Below are positions 43,396 through 57,794 of a DNA stretch of 64,000 bases, one piece after another. The notes under the pieces are model-generated. The model searched no databases. It had not been told where the DNA came from and saw only the letters and a program-made list of their open reading frames with translations. A program made the translations under genes and the position numbers. Where the stretch lies: NCBI RefSeq assembly GCF_964355755.1, contig NC_092670.1:3621001-3685000 (forward strand), in the 5' to 3' direction. Source of the stretch: Antedon mediterranea. Taxonomy: Eukaryota; Echinodermata; Crinoidea; Comatulida; Antedonidae. The first letter of the stretch is position 1. Every line of letters begins with the position of its first letter.

Positions 43396-46300
43396 TAGGC
43401 CTACAGTGAGGACCTACTGAATATCAACTTAGTCTCGCAATTCATAGTCGCTGAAACCATAACTCGGTTCCACCCGGTTTACTTATTTATCTATTTTCAG
43501 TATGAAATCATTTAACGAAAAAAATAATATTCATATCACGATAGGGGCGCTGTGGGCTTGCATAATGTAAAACCTCGAAAAGAAACCCCTCTCTGTGGTT
43601 TGCAAAAGTAATTTCGAAAAGATGCTCATTTGTGAAAATCTAAAAACCCGTTTGATTATCCTTGCGTGTGTTTTCGAGTAAACGTGACTTGACCATTTAT
43701 ACTAGGCCAGTGCTCAGTGTAGAAGATTTTCATTTGACAGATTCTCTCCTAAGAGCATTCTTCTTGTCCCTGAATTAGTCTGAATTGTGTTATTTTTTAT
43801 TTTTCTGTTGTTAAATGAGCCGTGAGTTAATTGACTAACATCATCCATTTATACGTACTACGCGGAGTAATTATCCTATGAGGTAAAATATGACTTACAT
43901 TTCGTTCACTCGAACGAAAATACTTTGTTCAAACACTTTCCCAAAATAGTTGAGCTTTTTTACTATCTCTTTGTTACGTTTAAGGCGTAGGAAGGTGTAG
44001 GTTTGATGGGATAAAGATAGGTGCATTTGATTATGTTCGTAATGTGGTTCGTCGTGTTGTTATTTTGTTCCATTCAACAGTTGAAGTAATAGTACCAATC
44101 AACGACTACTTTTTGTAAACATTTTGAGATTGTGTGCTATGCGATAGGAATATATGGCTGAAAACACATTCAATAACATGCTATGGTGATGAATGATGGC
44201 TAATTGTAACTAAATATTTTGTTTATTATAAAAAAGGCCTGTGGATTGTATCAAGGAAATGGTGTTTTAGTGAAGTATTGTATTTAGTAGTTTTCATTCA
44301 TTTGGGAATGTACTTTTCAACATGAGATATATAAATAGATATTTTCACACAAACAATATTATAAAATCCCACTGATCAATCTTTAAACAGTTAAAAAAAA
44401 TGAGAAGCAGACATTATTAATAATTAATCGTCTACTAAACAATGCGCATGCGCAAATAGAAATTAGATAGTCTGTCCCGTGTTTATCGCGTATCACTTTC
44501 ATCTGTCATCACTGATAGTGCCATTAAAATTGAGTTGATTTCAACGCTGTAATAATTCTATCAGCCTTTGCTATATCCACTGGGATTATCGGTTAATCAA
44601 ACTGAATTATATGTTAACATAACGCCATCAAAAGTAAGAACATTTGAAAGATTTGAAATCCAGGATTCAGCGGGATACGAAAATCCATTAGTCAATACAA
44701 TAAATTAAAACCAATTTATGTCAACGATTTGTAAAGATTATACTTGATATGAAAACAAAACTTAGCCAGCCTCCTATTAAAACGTCAATTCTCCAGTTTG
44801 CCAACGGTTTGTGAAGATTGTACTACAATATTGTGATAAACAACACTCAGCTAGCTTCCTAATATAACGTCAATTCTCCAGTTCGTCAACGGTTTGTTGA
44901 GATATACTTCGATAAACAAAGCTCAGCTAGAGTTCCATAATTAAATGAGAGTTCAGACTGAGTAATAAACAAACTGAATTGAATCTTTTTTTCTTTCGTA
45001 GAGAATACACACACTTCTTTCCTCTATTGTACAATCTAAACGTTATACAGTCAGGCCTATTTCTCTTATTTATTTTTTTTAAAAGAAGAATATTGACACA
45101 GTAGGAGGCCTAACTGTTCTTCTTTTAAAACTGATTCTTATCGAAACCAATATCGTATCCCTTTTATAATAATACTCATTATTCTGATTTCTATATTGAA
45201 TCTTTGCATAATATTGTTGTTTTTAAAATAGCGTTAGTTTCATCATTCCCGGGTTTATTATTTTTAGGAATATTTGAACGACATAATTTGTTTATGGTTT
45301 TTGATCACATAACATATTTGTTGATTTGAGGAACCTCTAAAAAGGTCAGAGTTAGTCTGTTAGTTCTGTAATGTCAGTTTTTGTGAGTCTTCCTTTCCTC
45401 TACTTTTGTTATTTCTTTGATGTCGATTTTATGTAAAACGGATCAGTTTTACTGCAGATTGTTAAGACGATTTGACTAATACATTATTATTCTTGGTTTC
45501 CAGTTGTTGATGTCTTTTAAACATAATTTGGTTTTGTTCTAATTCCTGGAACTGTCCATCAACATCAACTTAGTTGTTAAAATCTCAAGTTTCTTTCATT
45601 TACAGGTCTTCTAATTTCTGTTATCTCTTTGTTTCATTTTCTTACATAAAACCAATTTGTACTTTGAAGAGATGTTGTTGCAATTATCTCCAACACCAAT
45701 ATACCATTTTTCATAACCGACGTATCTTTTACATTTGTACGCGTGACATGTTTCGCCCACTTACGGAAGCTTTATCGGATTGAATATTGGTCGTGCGACG
45801 GACTAGCTCTAGTGATAATGTTAATTTAAGTGGATATTACAAAGCCAATGTTTACATTCCATTATGATTTAATTGTATTAAAAAGCTTCCACATGCAGGA
45901 AGCAACAACGTAAATCATTTGACCAATGACAGGATCTTCTGCCGAACGGTCGCTTGTGATTGGTTAAGTTACTTCAGTTACGCGTGGTCAATTCTCGTAG
46001 TATTCCTTGAAATCATAAATTATTACAAAAGTATTGCATAAATATCATTAATGATTTCGTGTGAAACGCGAGTAATGTTTGCGTGACATGCGTGGACGAG
46101 ATACAACGCTACAGATTATTTTGTATTAATCGACGTACGGCAACGAGAAGTACGTTCCAATTATGACTTTCATCTATTAGACAGCGACCTCTATTATTGG
46201 AACACTCTCGCTCATTGTATATTCGTTCTCCTTATCGGATTTATTTCGACAAGTGTCAACATAGGTAACCATCTTTGTAGAGAATAAAGGTAGGCGTCGG

Positions 46301-47529
46301 CCCCCGCTCGCTCACGACGCCCGCTTCTTGTATCAAATTAGTGAAACAAGAATACATTATTGCGTAAGTTGACAAAGGCCGATTAAGTGGCAAACAACTT
46401 TACAACGTAATCTATTTTCACTTGCATATATTTTCATATACATTATTATTCATTATTCGTTGTTTCACGCGCGCGTATTTTTTTCTATATTCACTAGCAT
46501 ACTGTACTGGGCAATGATAATTTTGTAAATAGTCTTTACTTTCTAAATCCTGGTGGGTTTAATTGTCTACCGGCCTATCATATCACGATGAAACATTGAA
46601 TTGGTGTTATTTTAATCAAAATATAATACAGTATTAAGTTCTTTAGGAACATGCTAATTGATATTACATCAAGTAGTCCTATTACGATCTTTAATTTACG
46701 GTTATGAGGAACATGGTATAACTAATACATTGGTATGTATTTAGGTGTTCACTCACTCAAAATTAATCTTCAAGATTCGAACCTGCAACTTTTTGTTGTT
46801 AAGCCTAGTGTTAAGTTGTGAAAGAATATATATAACATTCATATCCTTTGAAAAAAGATTGTTGCTTGGTTAGGAATGCTTGATGGGGCTAAAACAACGC
46901 CCTCTTATCTTTCAATCTTAATTCTGGGCAAATTTACCGAATGATGTATAAAAATAGTGATTTCACAAGAATTAAGAATATGTTTTTCATCGAGTAATTC
47001 TGCTGGGTATAATGTTTACATCACGTTATTATCTCTCTATGCATTATTTAGTATTCCAACAATGACAAGTTACCACGAATGTATATTTTAACGCCGCACT
47101 AAATTACAAAACGCCGCGACGTGTTATTAAGAATATACTCATCTTCGGATGCTCTTGAGCTAATTAAGAAGCTGAATTTTAAATTGCCGAGTATTTATAA
47201 GTTTGTTATTACCAGCCTAGCGCCAGAGATGCTATCGCCACGCTCGGCTGAGAAAAGCCACTCAACGACACAGTCAAGCGTGAATAAGTGCGCTTCATCA
47301 TGCTAATATTATTGAGTTCGCTGTTCTATTCATAATCGTCTGCTTTATGAATAGAGAACGCGATTATCAAAATTGCTCATTCTGATTGGCTGTTAGTGTC
47401 TCAGTCAGTAATCACGTGGCCTTCATAACAGGCGGTACTATGCAGCATTTTAGATCCGTCTAAATGAATCCGTCCAAAGTAGATTTTTTTTTACAATATA
47501 TTTTTTGTCTGGATTCGTAAAGTGATTAC
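43396..47529. other. No recognised gene
   Basis: AT-rich DNA with one CCAAT half-palindrome (45915-45975). No frame with recognisable domains. A minus-strand tRNA B-box-like GATTCGAACCTGCAAC lies near 46772 but no complete tRNA fold. Confidence 0.3.
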
Positions 47530-47735
47530 TTCCGCTGTCGGTCGGCTCGTCTGCTTGTGTCAGTGCATCAATCCTCTTCTGAGGCGTTTTTATCGTGCAA
47601 TCAAATTACAACGATTGAACACCGATTGCAATTATATGACGGAATAGGCGCACCGTTACGGTCATAGCTTTTTAGCAGAATTACCTGCTTTTTGGCGAAC
47701 ACAGAGATAACAGTACGTTTATAACCAGTCAGACG
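47530..47735 (+). other. Possible non-coding first exon with strong donor
   Basis: After an ETS-like ACTTCCG (47527-47533) and CTGTCGGTCGGCTCGTCTGC the segment ends in CAGTCAGAC|GTAAGTAAT, a near-consensus 5' splice site. Its base composition is more balanced than its AT-rich neighbours. It contains only tiny upstream frames. If real it would be a transcription start for a gene further right. Weak evidence. Confidence 0.22.
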
Positions 47736-49734
47736 TAAGTAATAATTATAATAAAATATAAATAATTCTAATCGTTTATAATTTGAAAAATATTAATATA
47801 TATTTTATAGTATTAATTCCACGTTTTTTGTTTGTTATCTTCTTGTCTTTTATGATAATAATTTGTATTGAATATATATTAAATATCAAGTCAAATGAAA
47901 ATATATATGTATGCAATTTATTTTGATATATACCGTAATACATTAGAGACATATACATTATATATATTAATTAGTAATTAAAATATCAGAATCAGACGTT
48001 TTGAAAATACTTATTGCAAAATTCAATGAATAAATTTAGCAGCAAGTAATTCACTTAAGATAGTCTATTTTTATCGATGGGACGCGAATCAAATCTTTTC
48101 AAGTCTAATAATTTCCTACACCCACGTGATTATGAAAGTGTAAGCAAACCTGTGGTTATATTGAGGATAATATTTATTATAAATGTTTATAAACCGTCGT
48201 TAAGACGTCATTAATGTAAATGGGAATCTCCCCCATTTCCCCGTAGGGTTGTTTCCCCACGGGAGGTACTGACCGGTTGTGGACGACCCATATGATTTTT
48301 TTAAAAATTATGTACATATATTTTTTTCAATTTGTTTTTTTTTTCGTGAATGTTGTCTGGTATTTGTCTACTGTAGATGGTATCCAAACTGACAAGCACC
48401 CGCTTCTTTTGGTACTATTGTACATTGTAATTGTATAAATATGATGACGTCACAATATTTTCTGAAATCAGAATCATCTTAACTTTAAATTAAACTATTC
48501 AATACTAAAGTGTCTCATTTACTTCGTTCGCGAAATTATGCGTGCCAATACGCAGTGCGCGCTGTACTGATTACCTATAGGATAGCGCGTTCAGCGTGAT
48601 TTTACGCACTTCCGTTGTTTTAAATTGAGTCACATTTACATTATGTATTTAGTTCATAAGAGGACAATGTCTAAATGTTTGTATGTTTCTACCATATATT
48701 TCATTTTGTAAATTCAAAGTATCCATGCATAATATAATGAGACCTAATCAAATGTAAATTACTCCAAACACATTAACGTTGTGTTCTGGGGTTTAGAATG
48801 TATTTTTATGAGCTGACAAATTAGAATGAATGTTAAAGGGACGTACTGTTAGAACTTTTAACCTGTACTTTCTGCTGCCTTCTGAGTGTGTTTAGTTACA
48901 TATTTATTTTAACTTTACTATATTTAAAAATTAATTAATTGTGGTGTTCATATGGTTACGATTTGACATTTTCTTATGCCTGCTGTCAAGTTCATGGCAA
49001 TGGATTGCAGATCTGAATAATATAACAGGTTGGTTAGTTATTTATTATTAGGATCTGCTACATCTGTGGAGATTCAGGAGTTTAAATTATTCTCCGATTC
49101 ATATAACATTTTTAGTAACGCAGTCCTCCTGCAAATTGTAACTAAGGATAATGTTTTATATCCGTTATATTCCTTCCTCTGACTTCCTCGAAATTTAATC
49201 GAAAAAGACACGTATTCCTCATTTATGGTAAAGGTTTTTATGTTTTCTAAAATTCACAAGGTATAACCTTATAATCTTCATAAAATACAATCCTCTAAAA
49301 ATACTTGAATTTTGAAATGTCTGATTTATCATTAATTGATGCAAATTATTGTACTGTATTGTCGTCTGCTTTTTAATACCGCCTGCTTGGATTGTCATGT
49401 AAACGCGGTAAAAAAAAATCATTATTTAATATCGCTTAACGAGACAAATTACAAACCGTGTTTTTTGTAGTAGAGTGATTAAACCAATTTGAATGGGAAT
49501 TTGTTTTCCATTTGGCAACGATTCCCAGTAGACCCGATATGATATACATCGCCTTTGTACTGTCATTTTTTGGGTATAATATAATTACAATATATTTTAA
49601 ATTATCATTTGTTATTTTGTTGACACTTTTTATTAAAGAATGATATTAATACAAACTTGAATATTTAAATATTTAAATATTGTATTGACCTGATAACTCT
49701 TCACACCTCCATAATTAGTGATCATGAGTCTTTA

Positions 49735-50215
49735 TCATTTAGCATCACCATGATCATGATTGCTATCATTAATATCAACGGTATCATCATCATCACTCTT
49801 ATCATCATCATCACCATCATCATCAGTTGTTATCATTATCAACTCTATTAGTGCTATCACCGATATCACCATCATCATTGTCATCATTATCATCATCATC
49901 ATCATCATCATCATCAATAGTCGTCATGGTCATCATCGTCATCATCAATAGTCATCATTATCATCGCCATCATCATCAATAGTCATTATCATCATCAATA
50001 GTCATCATTATCATCATCAATAGTCATCATTATCATCGTTATCATAGTCATCATCATCAATAGTCATCATCATCAACATCATAATTATCATCATCAATAG
50101 TAATCATTATCATCGTCATCATCCTCATCAATAGTCGTCATCATCATCATCATCATCCATAGTCATCATTGTCATTATCATCGTCATTATTGCTATTACT
50201 ATCATCAACATAATT
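49735..50215. repeat. ATC/ATG trinucleotide microsatellite, first block
   Basis: Imperfect CATCATCAT runs interspersed with CAATAGTCATCATTATCAT units. Open frames of poly-I/S or poly-M are artefacts. Confidence 0.95.
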
Positions 50216-50696
50216 ATCATGAACATCACAGCTAGTGTATAATAAATAATGGCATACGGAAGCTAATAAACCATCTATATAGCTACTTAATTTGCAATAA
50301 ACAATTAACATTCAGAACACTCTCATATTTAATAACTTAAAAATGATTAAACAGCTTTACGTCGTCCACACATTATCTACCGTCTAACGTAAACACATTA
50401 TATTGAAAGCATTTTCATCTTACGCACACATAAAGAAACATCAATGTAAATATTTGCCATTACCAGTTAATGGAAAGTATTTCAAAGTTAATTTAATAAT
50501 AATAATACATCGTTAACAACACTGTAAATTAATGCTGGTAATGTTTATATATGTTAATAGCCAATTACATTGCAAAGTTTTGATTTTCATGAATAAATAA
50601 ATATAACGTGTGTGGTCACTGTCATCAGTGACGTAATACTCAATGCCTTATTATATGGTAAATAATACATAATGTTACATACATATTTAATATGCT

Positions 50697-51223
50697 TCAT
50701 TCATCATCATCAGCATCATCATCATCATATTATCAACGTCATCATCATCATCATTACTATCATCATCATTAGTATCATCATCTTCATTATCATCATCATC
50801 AGTATCATCATCTTCATTATCATTATCATCATCATCATTAGTATCATCATCTTAATTATCATCATCATCATCATCATCATTAGTATCATCATCATAATCA
50901 TTGGTATCATCATCATCATCATCATCATTAGTATCATCATCATCATTAGTATCATCATCATTGGTATCATCATCATCATCTTCATTATCATCATCATCAC
51001 CATCATCATTATCACTATCATCATCAACATCATCATCATCATAATTATATCATCAACATCATTATCACCATCATCATCAACATCATCATCATCATCATCA
51101 TAATTATATCATCAACATCATCATCACCACCATCATCATTATCACCATCATCATCAACATCATCATCATAATTATATCATTAACATCATCATCATCATCA
51201 TCATCATCAACACCATCTTCATT

Positions 51224-51257
<34 letters not shown>

Positions 51258-51405
51258 TCATCGTCATATCATCATCATTGGTATCATCATCACCATCGTC
51301 AGCAACATCATCATGATCATTAGTATCATCATCATCATTAGTATCATCATCATCATTATTAGTATCATCATCATCATCAGCATTAATATCGTCATCATCA
51401 TAATG
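50697..51405. repeat. ATC/ATG trinucleotide microsatellite, second block
   Basis: About 700 bases of ATC repeats with TTAGTATCATCATCATCA and CATCAACATCATCATCATAA sub-patterns, showing local higher-order duplication. Frames up to 143 codons on the plus strand and 105 on the minus are repeat artefacts. Confidence 0.96.
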
Positions 51406-52248
51406 TTTATACTCACTGGTTCATGGTCAATACTTATTCATCAACTATATTTTTCTTTTCCATTTCATATTACTTTTATCATCATCATTGTTTATCATAA
51501 ATCCCTTCCTTCAATTAATTATTTCCATACACTATGCATAACCTCGTTTTCAAATTATCATCATAATCAGCTGATTGTCGTCATGTTATCAATGTATTTA
51601 CGTCATATGGAGTAAAATTAACTCTGTGACGTCACACCAGCTAATCATTATCAATATTGTCAACATCATTATCATTATCAAGTGAAACCCCATCTGTCTT
51701 TAACTGTACGCGCCCCAAGCCTCTGGGAAATCAGACCATCGCCCCATTTCAATTAAATTTAAAAATAATTTATTTCTAAACAATAGGGTGAGCATGACAA
51801 TAATTGTGGGCTCCAAGCAACATAATAGTAGAAATGTGATAAGATTAAAAAAACTGAGAAAAATAAGTGTTTGTTTTGAATATTATATTAGTAAAAATAA
51901 AATGCAGAATGTAGAAATTTAAGCATCCAAAATAATGACTGTGTTCGTGTCTCGGTACTTTATTGAAGTGCATGCAACTAGGAAGTCGTTTCAATAGTAA
52001 TAGTAAACACCCGTTTGTTATTGATATTATTGTAATCCTATCTGTAAATACATTTTCAAACCATTAACAAAAATACATTAATTTGTAAATGTGTCTATAA
52101 TATATGAGGCACTTATCTATGTCAAGTCGACTTGTTTTATTGTAATACAAATGTATGCCAATTTGGTTCCTTTTCTAAGATCCGGCAATCCAATAATGAG
52201 ACTGCCATAGATATATACTCGATATAAAATATTCTTACTCAACGATAT
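51406..52248. other. No recognised gene; possible LINE tail
   Basis: 51760-51870 resembles the reversed 3' end of a LINE (ATAATTTATTTCTAAACAAT with A-rich sequence after it). Nothing else supported. Confidence 0.3.
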
Positions 52249-52593
52249 TTAAAGATGTATTGTCCCCCAAAAACATGAAAAATAAAAATTAATATAATCA
52301 GATTTTGATTAGATTATTTTGTAGTCCTAATAAAGTTAATCACTTCCGTAGAAAAAATAAATAAATGTTTTCACTTATAAAATGACAAAATAAATGGTTA
52401 AATTCAAATAAAAACCCATTGGCTGGCAGCCAATTTGACTATTTGTTTGCTTTAAATTACAGTTTTTTTAGGTAGATACATTTTTTTCGATTCAATTTTT
52501 GGTCAAAGTGGATAATCATTAAGTGAAATTAAAATAGCATATTGAACAAAAATTGTGTAAGAATTTTTTTTTCAGGGGGACAATACATCTTTA
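52249..52593. mobile_element. ~345-bp palindromic-end MITE (family B)
   Basis: Ends AAGATGTATTGTCCCCC and GGGGGACAATACATCTT are inverted, flanked by TA (or TTAA). Interior is AT-rich without a frame. Related to 19354-19439. Confidence 0.7.
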
Positions 52594-52599
52594 ATGGAA

Positions 52600-53070
52600 T
52601 GGGGTTGTGATTTAAAAGACTTGATTATGACATCATGATTCGAACCGTTGACTGGATGAGAATCTTACCACAGCACTTCATTATCTCCATACTCACCGTG
52701 TCGATGCCATCATAAGTCCCATGCTCATTTTACGTGTATACCAGTATTTTTGAAAGGTATTGGGTACATGTCTTCACTACGAATGATTAACTATCAAAAT
52801 TTTAATGGCTGATCAAATAATAGGGAGATTTTCGTCAGGTCAATCGAAAGCTCCCTAGGCCTATGATAAATTACAATTATGTATATACACATTTACCTTT
52901 GTAAGGTTTTCCTCCTACTAGATAGTAAACCTTTAGTGACTTAAAGTATACCATCAAAGACCACTTTGGGACTTTGTGTCAGACACGGTGAAAATGGAAG
53001 GGTAAGATTATTGGGCTAAGTCAACGGTTCAAATCATCTATAAGTCTCATCAGCTTCAGAAAGCTTCATT
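52600..53070. repeat. Inverted pair of tRNA-like (SINE) fragments
   Basis: ACGGTGA..TAAGATT..AGTCAACGGTTCRAATCAT appears on the minus strand at 52630-52705 and on the plus strand at 52986-53040. The B-box-like GGTTCRAATC suggests a tRNA-derived head; the pair encloses about 280 bases. Confidence 0.45.
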
Positions 53071-56000
53071 TCTGTTTGACATCATTATGGGGAAAACCCG
53101 TTTGCATCTTAATAGGGTTAACTGACACTTTGAAGCATTTTGGTAAAGACAAACATTTAATATTCGATCTAAAGGAATACACGATTGTAGATCAAAACAC
53201 TCAACTCTTTTTATTGTAACAATTAGGATCAATAACTTGACATAATTATCAACATTAATATGTTATTGAAAAAAACGACTTAAATGATCAATCGCAATAT
53301 GTGTTAATTGTTTAAATAATCTCTTTTCCTTATATCATTTTCAACAACAAATTAAGTACTTAAATTACAATAATATGTGTCTTTATGAATGAATAAAGGT
53401 CATTTAATTTGTGACTTCTGGTTTTTGTTTCGTTAATCTACCATGTGTTGTGAAGTTGTTGTTTACATGTAAACATTATATATTAGAGATTAACCTAAAT
53501 TGATGTTTTATGTTATTTGGCTTAAGCGCTTAATGAAGAATAAAATGCTGAAATCTTTCCAAATCGAGTCACGATATAGTATTTGATAACACATTTCATT
53601 ATTTTAAATTGACTGTTTCATAAATAAGTCAAGGAGGGTTATAGTATATACCGTAGGTCATAGTGCTCAGTATAGGCCTAAGTAATAACTAAATTATGTT
53701 GAGGAAAAGCATAATAGATTTTGTGAGATCCAGATAAAGATAATCTTTATAAAAAAAATGGTGCTTATTCGGTTGAAACATGTTTGTAATCCTGCATAAG
53801 AAATATTCGAATCTTTCATTTTTTTTAAAATTCGTGGACAAAATGTATCTTTCTGTTTAATAAGCTCAACGCGCACTTCCCCATCCCCTAAACTATGCAA
53901 AAAGAAATCTTCTCTCCTGTTTCTATTATTAACGTATGGTCTTTAACTATAGAAAGAGAAGTGATATAGCTTTATATTTAATCCACAAAAACAAGCCTCA
54001 AAGTACCGACACATCTCATCCATTTTGAGCCGAATGGAGAACTAAGGTGCTACGAAAGGCTACAGTAGGCTACGAAAACGTTTACGCACTCCTCCAAATT
54101 TGGACTCAGTAAAAATAACCTAGCTATGGAAATGTAACTGCCGGCACTCCTTTCCACTTCGACCATTCAATGAATAGCCTAATTATGGATACCTAGCTGA
54201 AATCGGAAATCCTTAACCTCACCCGTATAATATATGTTTTAAATGCAGATTTCTCTTTAGCATTCTTGGAAAGAATTTAATAACTTCCTGTTTATTATGT
54301 TTTTTTACCGACCAGGCCTGATTAATTAATCGCAAATTAATTTGTCAAAAAATGGCAACATTTAATTTAAGATGACACTAATGTCAGGGCATAAGCAGCC
54401 TGCAGGTAAAAATATACCTATGTTTAACAATACTGTTTCAATCACGTGACGTCTAAGATAGTCTGCTTGATGAGAAACATCCGTCTGCTGTCTGCGTCGC
54501 GTTTCTATCGTTTAAAGTATGTATTCTATACAAGCCTATAGGCCTATATATAATAAGCCATTAATATATAGGCCTATATATAATAAGCCTATATAGGCCT
54601 ATTCAATATTAGGCCTACTATTTGAATCACACCTTTTTCGTGTTTGTTATAACCTTCAATAGAATAAATCAATACATTTATTATTGTGTATAAACAATAA
54701 AATCTAATTAATTAAATAGTACGGGGCGCATGCGCGCCTACGCGGGGCGCCGAGCATTGTATTAATCATATTGAACAATCAATATAATTTCAGCTGATCG
54801 GGATGATTTTCCTGAGAACTAGACAGATAGAGAATGACCTTTACAGATCAGTGACCTTGCCTATTATTAGTATATTTCCCTACATTATAATGTTAATATT
54901 TCCAATCAATAATTCTATTTATAGCATTAATATTGATGTTATTTTATTGGTGTTAATTTTATTATTGTTTACGTATTGTTTCCAAGACTGTTATGTTGTT
55001 GTGTTTGTTCAATTCAATTTCAAAATATTCAATTGATTTCAAAAGAGAGTTTAATGTCGCACCGTTAATATTAAAACGTAATTTGAATTGTTAAAAAGCT
55101 GATACGAAAAATGATACGAAAATGATTTAGTTGGTTTTTATTTTGGGAGATTTGAACATTTTTAAAATTGATAAATAGTTATTATTGATGATTTCGTGTT
55201 ATCATTTTAAGTTTTACGTTTAAGAAGATACAGAAGAAGAATTGATTTCCGGAAATGACGTTGCTGCGTCAAATTATTCCTTCATTTGTAATCAAGCATT
55301 ATGCTAATTTACTTGTGTACTTCTATGGAACGTCACAAAGGTCATTCATCATAGGAGAAGTTAGTTCTCCACTGGATCAAGGAAAGAGGTGTGGAGACCA
55401 CCAATGCGTACGCAGCGGAATTACGTACGCACAACGCACGTCAATCGACCAATTACAATCGACAGCTAGTTAGAATGATCTATTAACATTTTTTTTTCAT
55501 TTTAGACTTATATGAATGAAATTAATAAACAAATTATATGAAGATCATATTAATTATTACAAATATAAATTAATTTTTCATAACACCGGTTGCACTGCCC
55601 ACGTAACGTCAATATGCTTAGCTTAATTGTATCGATTCCATCGCATTAACTTTTCATTACCAATTTTATATGTGATCTTTAATATCGATTCTTCCCAAAA
55701 TGAAAATGAACTGTGAAAAAAAGAGATTTATTGTATTTTGTCATATATTACGTACAGTTATAGTTTAAAGATTATCATTTACGGGTGTTTTTTTACGAAT
55801 GTTCGTCCCACTTAATTTGAAAGTCTCCCACAATTCAATTTGACCTATTTAATAGCGTATAAATATTCTAAATACCACCTTAAAACATGGAGGATGATTT
55901 AATTCCTCAATCCCATGCATTATGAAATGCTTTGAATGTCAGTCAATTTCCGTAAAACATTCAGAAATATTGTACAGTACTAAAATTATCTGATATCTAA

Positions 56001-56270
56001 TAAAAAGCATTGATGTGAAACAGATAATAGCTTAAACATACAACAACCGATATACGTCTCCACTCATGTGTAACCTGACAATGATATGAGTATGAGATGA
56101 CGTTTTTAGAACGACAATTAAGCGCGTACTGCGTAACTACCATGCATAAGCCACAGGCCTATACTTGCTATATTTAGCAGAGAACCAGAAATAAAATGTA
56201 ACGTAATTGTGATTTTTATATAATATATAACTCGTTGAGAGATTTGTTCTCGTCATTTCATTCATTATTA
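53071..56270. other. No recognised gene
   Basis: AT-rich DNA. 54535-54620 holds near-tandem AGGCCTATATATAATAAGCC copies and 54720-54750 a short GC-rich patch (GCGCATGCGCGCCTACGCGG). A 72-codon frame at 55255-55473 has no recognisable domain. Confidence 0.3.
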
Positions 56271-56280
56271 AGTCAAGCAC

Positions 56281-56545
56281 GTACAATTGTCCCCAACCAC
56301 GTGCATATTGCCTCCCCAACCGCGTGCATATTTACCCCAACTACGTGCACATTGTCCCTAACCACGTGCACATTGTCCCCAACCACGTGCACATTGTCCC
56401 CAACCGCGTGCACATTGTCTCCAACCGCGTGCACATTGTCCCCAACCGCGTGCACATTGTCCCCAACCACGTGCACATTGTCCCCAACCGCGTTCACATT
56501 GTCTCCAACCGCGTGCACATTGTCCCCAATAACGTGAACCCTAAC
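56281..56545. repeat. 21-bp minisatellite with CACGTG/CGCGTG cores
   Basis: Unit AACCACGTGCACATTGTCCCC (or AACCGCGTGC..), about 12 copies. Each carries CACGTG or GCGTGCAC. The 21-base period keeps frames open on both strands (IVPNHVH; VGDNVHA), which I treat as artefacts. Confidence 0.92.
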
Positions 56546-57794
56546 TACGCGCGCGTGTACCCAAACATCTACATCGACAACAACGTCTACATCTACCTTT
56601 GTCAATTCGTTAAGTATGTATGCTTTAGTATTTGTTGTCAACGGTTTTGTGGAAAGCAAAAGTAAGTCGTTCTGTAATGTAACTAAATAGGATTTTAAAT
56701 AGCCTATCGTACAAATAGTTTTAATAGGAATGAGTATTGCTGGCGTAGTAATGTAATAACTTGTCCCCGTTTGTTTCACGAGGTCAGGGTGTCCCAGAGA
56801 GGGGAGTGTGCATTTGCATCTTTATATTCTTTGTATTGATAAGACTATTACTATTAATCATATCATTTTTCAGTTCCTTCTTGTTTAATTTCACCGAGGC
56901 CTTATTAATATTATAGTATACAATTCAAATAATAGATTAACATTTATTAATATTTCTGTCTTAAATATGATTAGAGAAAGTGTTTAAGTAGTGTATATAA
57001 GTTCCTTAAAACCTGATTGAGTTAAGTAAATGCCTCTTAACTAATAATGTAGGTAGCATATGGTTGCACTACCTGACCGATCAGAATCGTCTGTCCCGAG
57101 AAAATCCTTGAGAAAGTCCGGTTATTGTGCGCAAAGTGGACTCCACGTGTAATTGTTAAAGGGCCGAAACTCCGTCATTTTAGAAAAACTGTTATTCTGT
57201 TGTGACCACAAAGACGATAGTAACTAAACAGCTTCATTGTATGTTATAGACTAGCCTAGGCCCTCCTCAAGTTTAAACTACATTATGTCAGTAGGCACTT
57301 GAGTGGATTACGGCAGGCGACTGGTTTGGTTCAAAGGCGTGTCTTTCTTCAACACAGGTGTAACGCTATTTCGTATGCCAGCTATTGTCTAGTCAATTCA
57401 GTAATTTTTAATTGCTGTTCAGATGTGCTAGCCTGTAACACAACACAATGAAGGATATTTTATTTGTACCTGTGATAGCTATTTGAATCGTGTGTGTAGG
57501 CCTATGCCAACCTCCGACGATCTCGTCACCAAGAATATAAAGCATCATTTTTGTGAGCAGATTTTCTAAAACTACTTTAATTTTCAGTAAGTAATCACTT
57601 TTACATATCTTCTTCAATAACATAGACTTCAGAGCAATTCTCCAATATTTACGAAAAATTTGACCCTTTTGTCGTTTTAATTAAAATTAGTCGTAGCCTG
57701 ACCGATTGGTAAACATTGTTATTCGAATGTTGTTTAATGGAATTACCATTATAGATTAGCCAATTGTATTTTGTAAAACCGATGTTCTCTTCTG
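56546..57794. other. No recognised gene
   Basis: A/T-rich sequence between two minisatellites. No coding exon or repeat family recognised. Confidence 0.3.

Noticed and set aside
47121-47306. 61-codon frame starting MLLRIYSSSDALELIKKLNF
   Set aside because: Composition looks protein-like but no acceptor, donor or family supports it.
50672-51103. 143-codon Ile/Ser-rich frame and the Met-rich minus-strand frame
   Set aside because: Translation of an ATC microsatellite.
56273-56779. 168-codon minus-strand frame VGDNVHAVGDNVHA and the plus-strand mirror
   Set aside because: Product of a 21-bp satellite; the rest of the frame has no recognisable domain.
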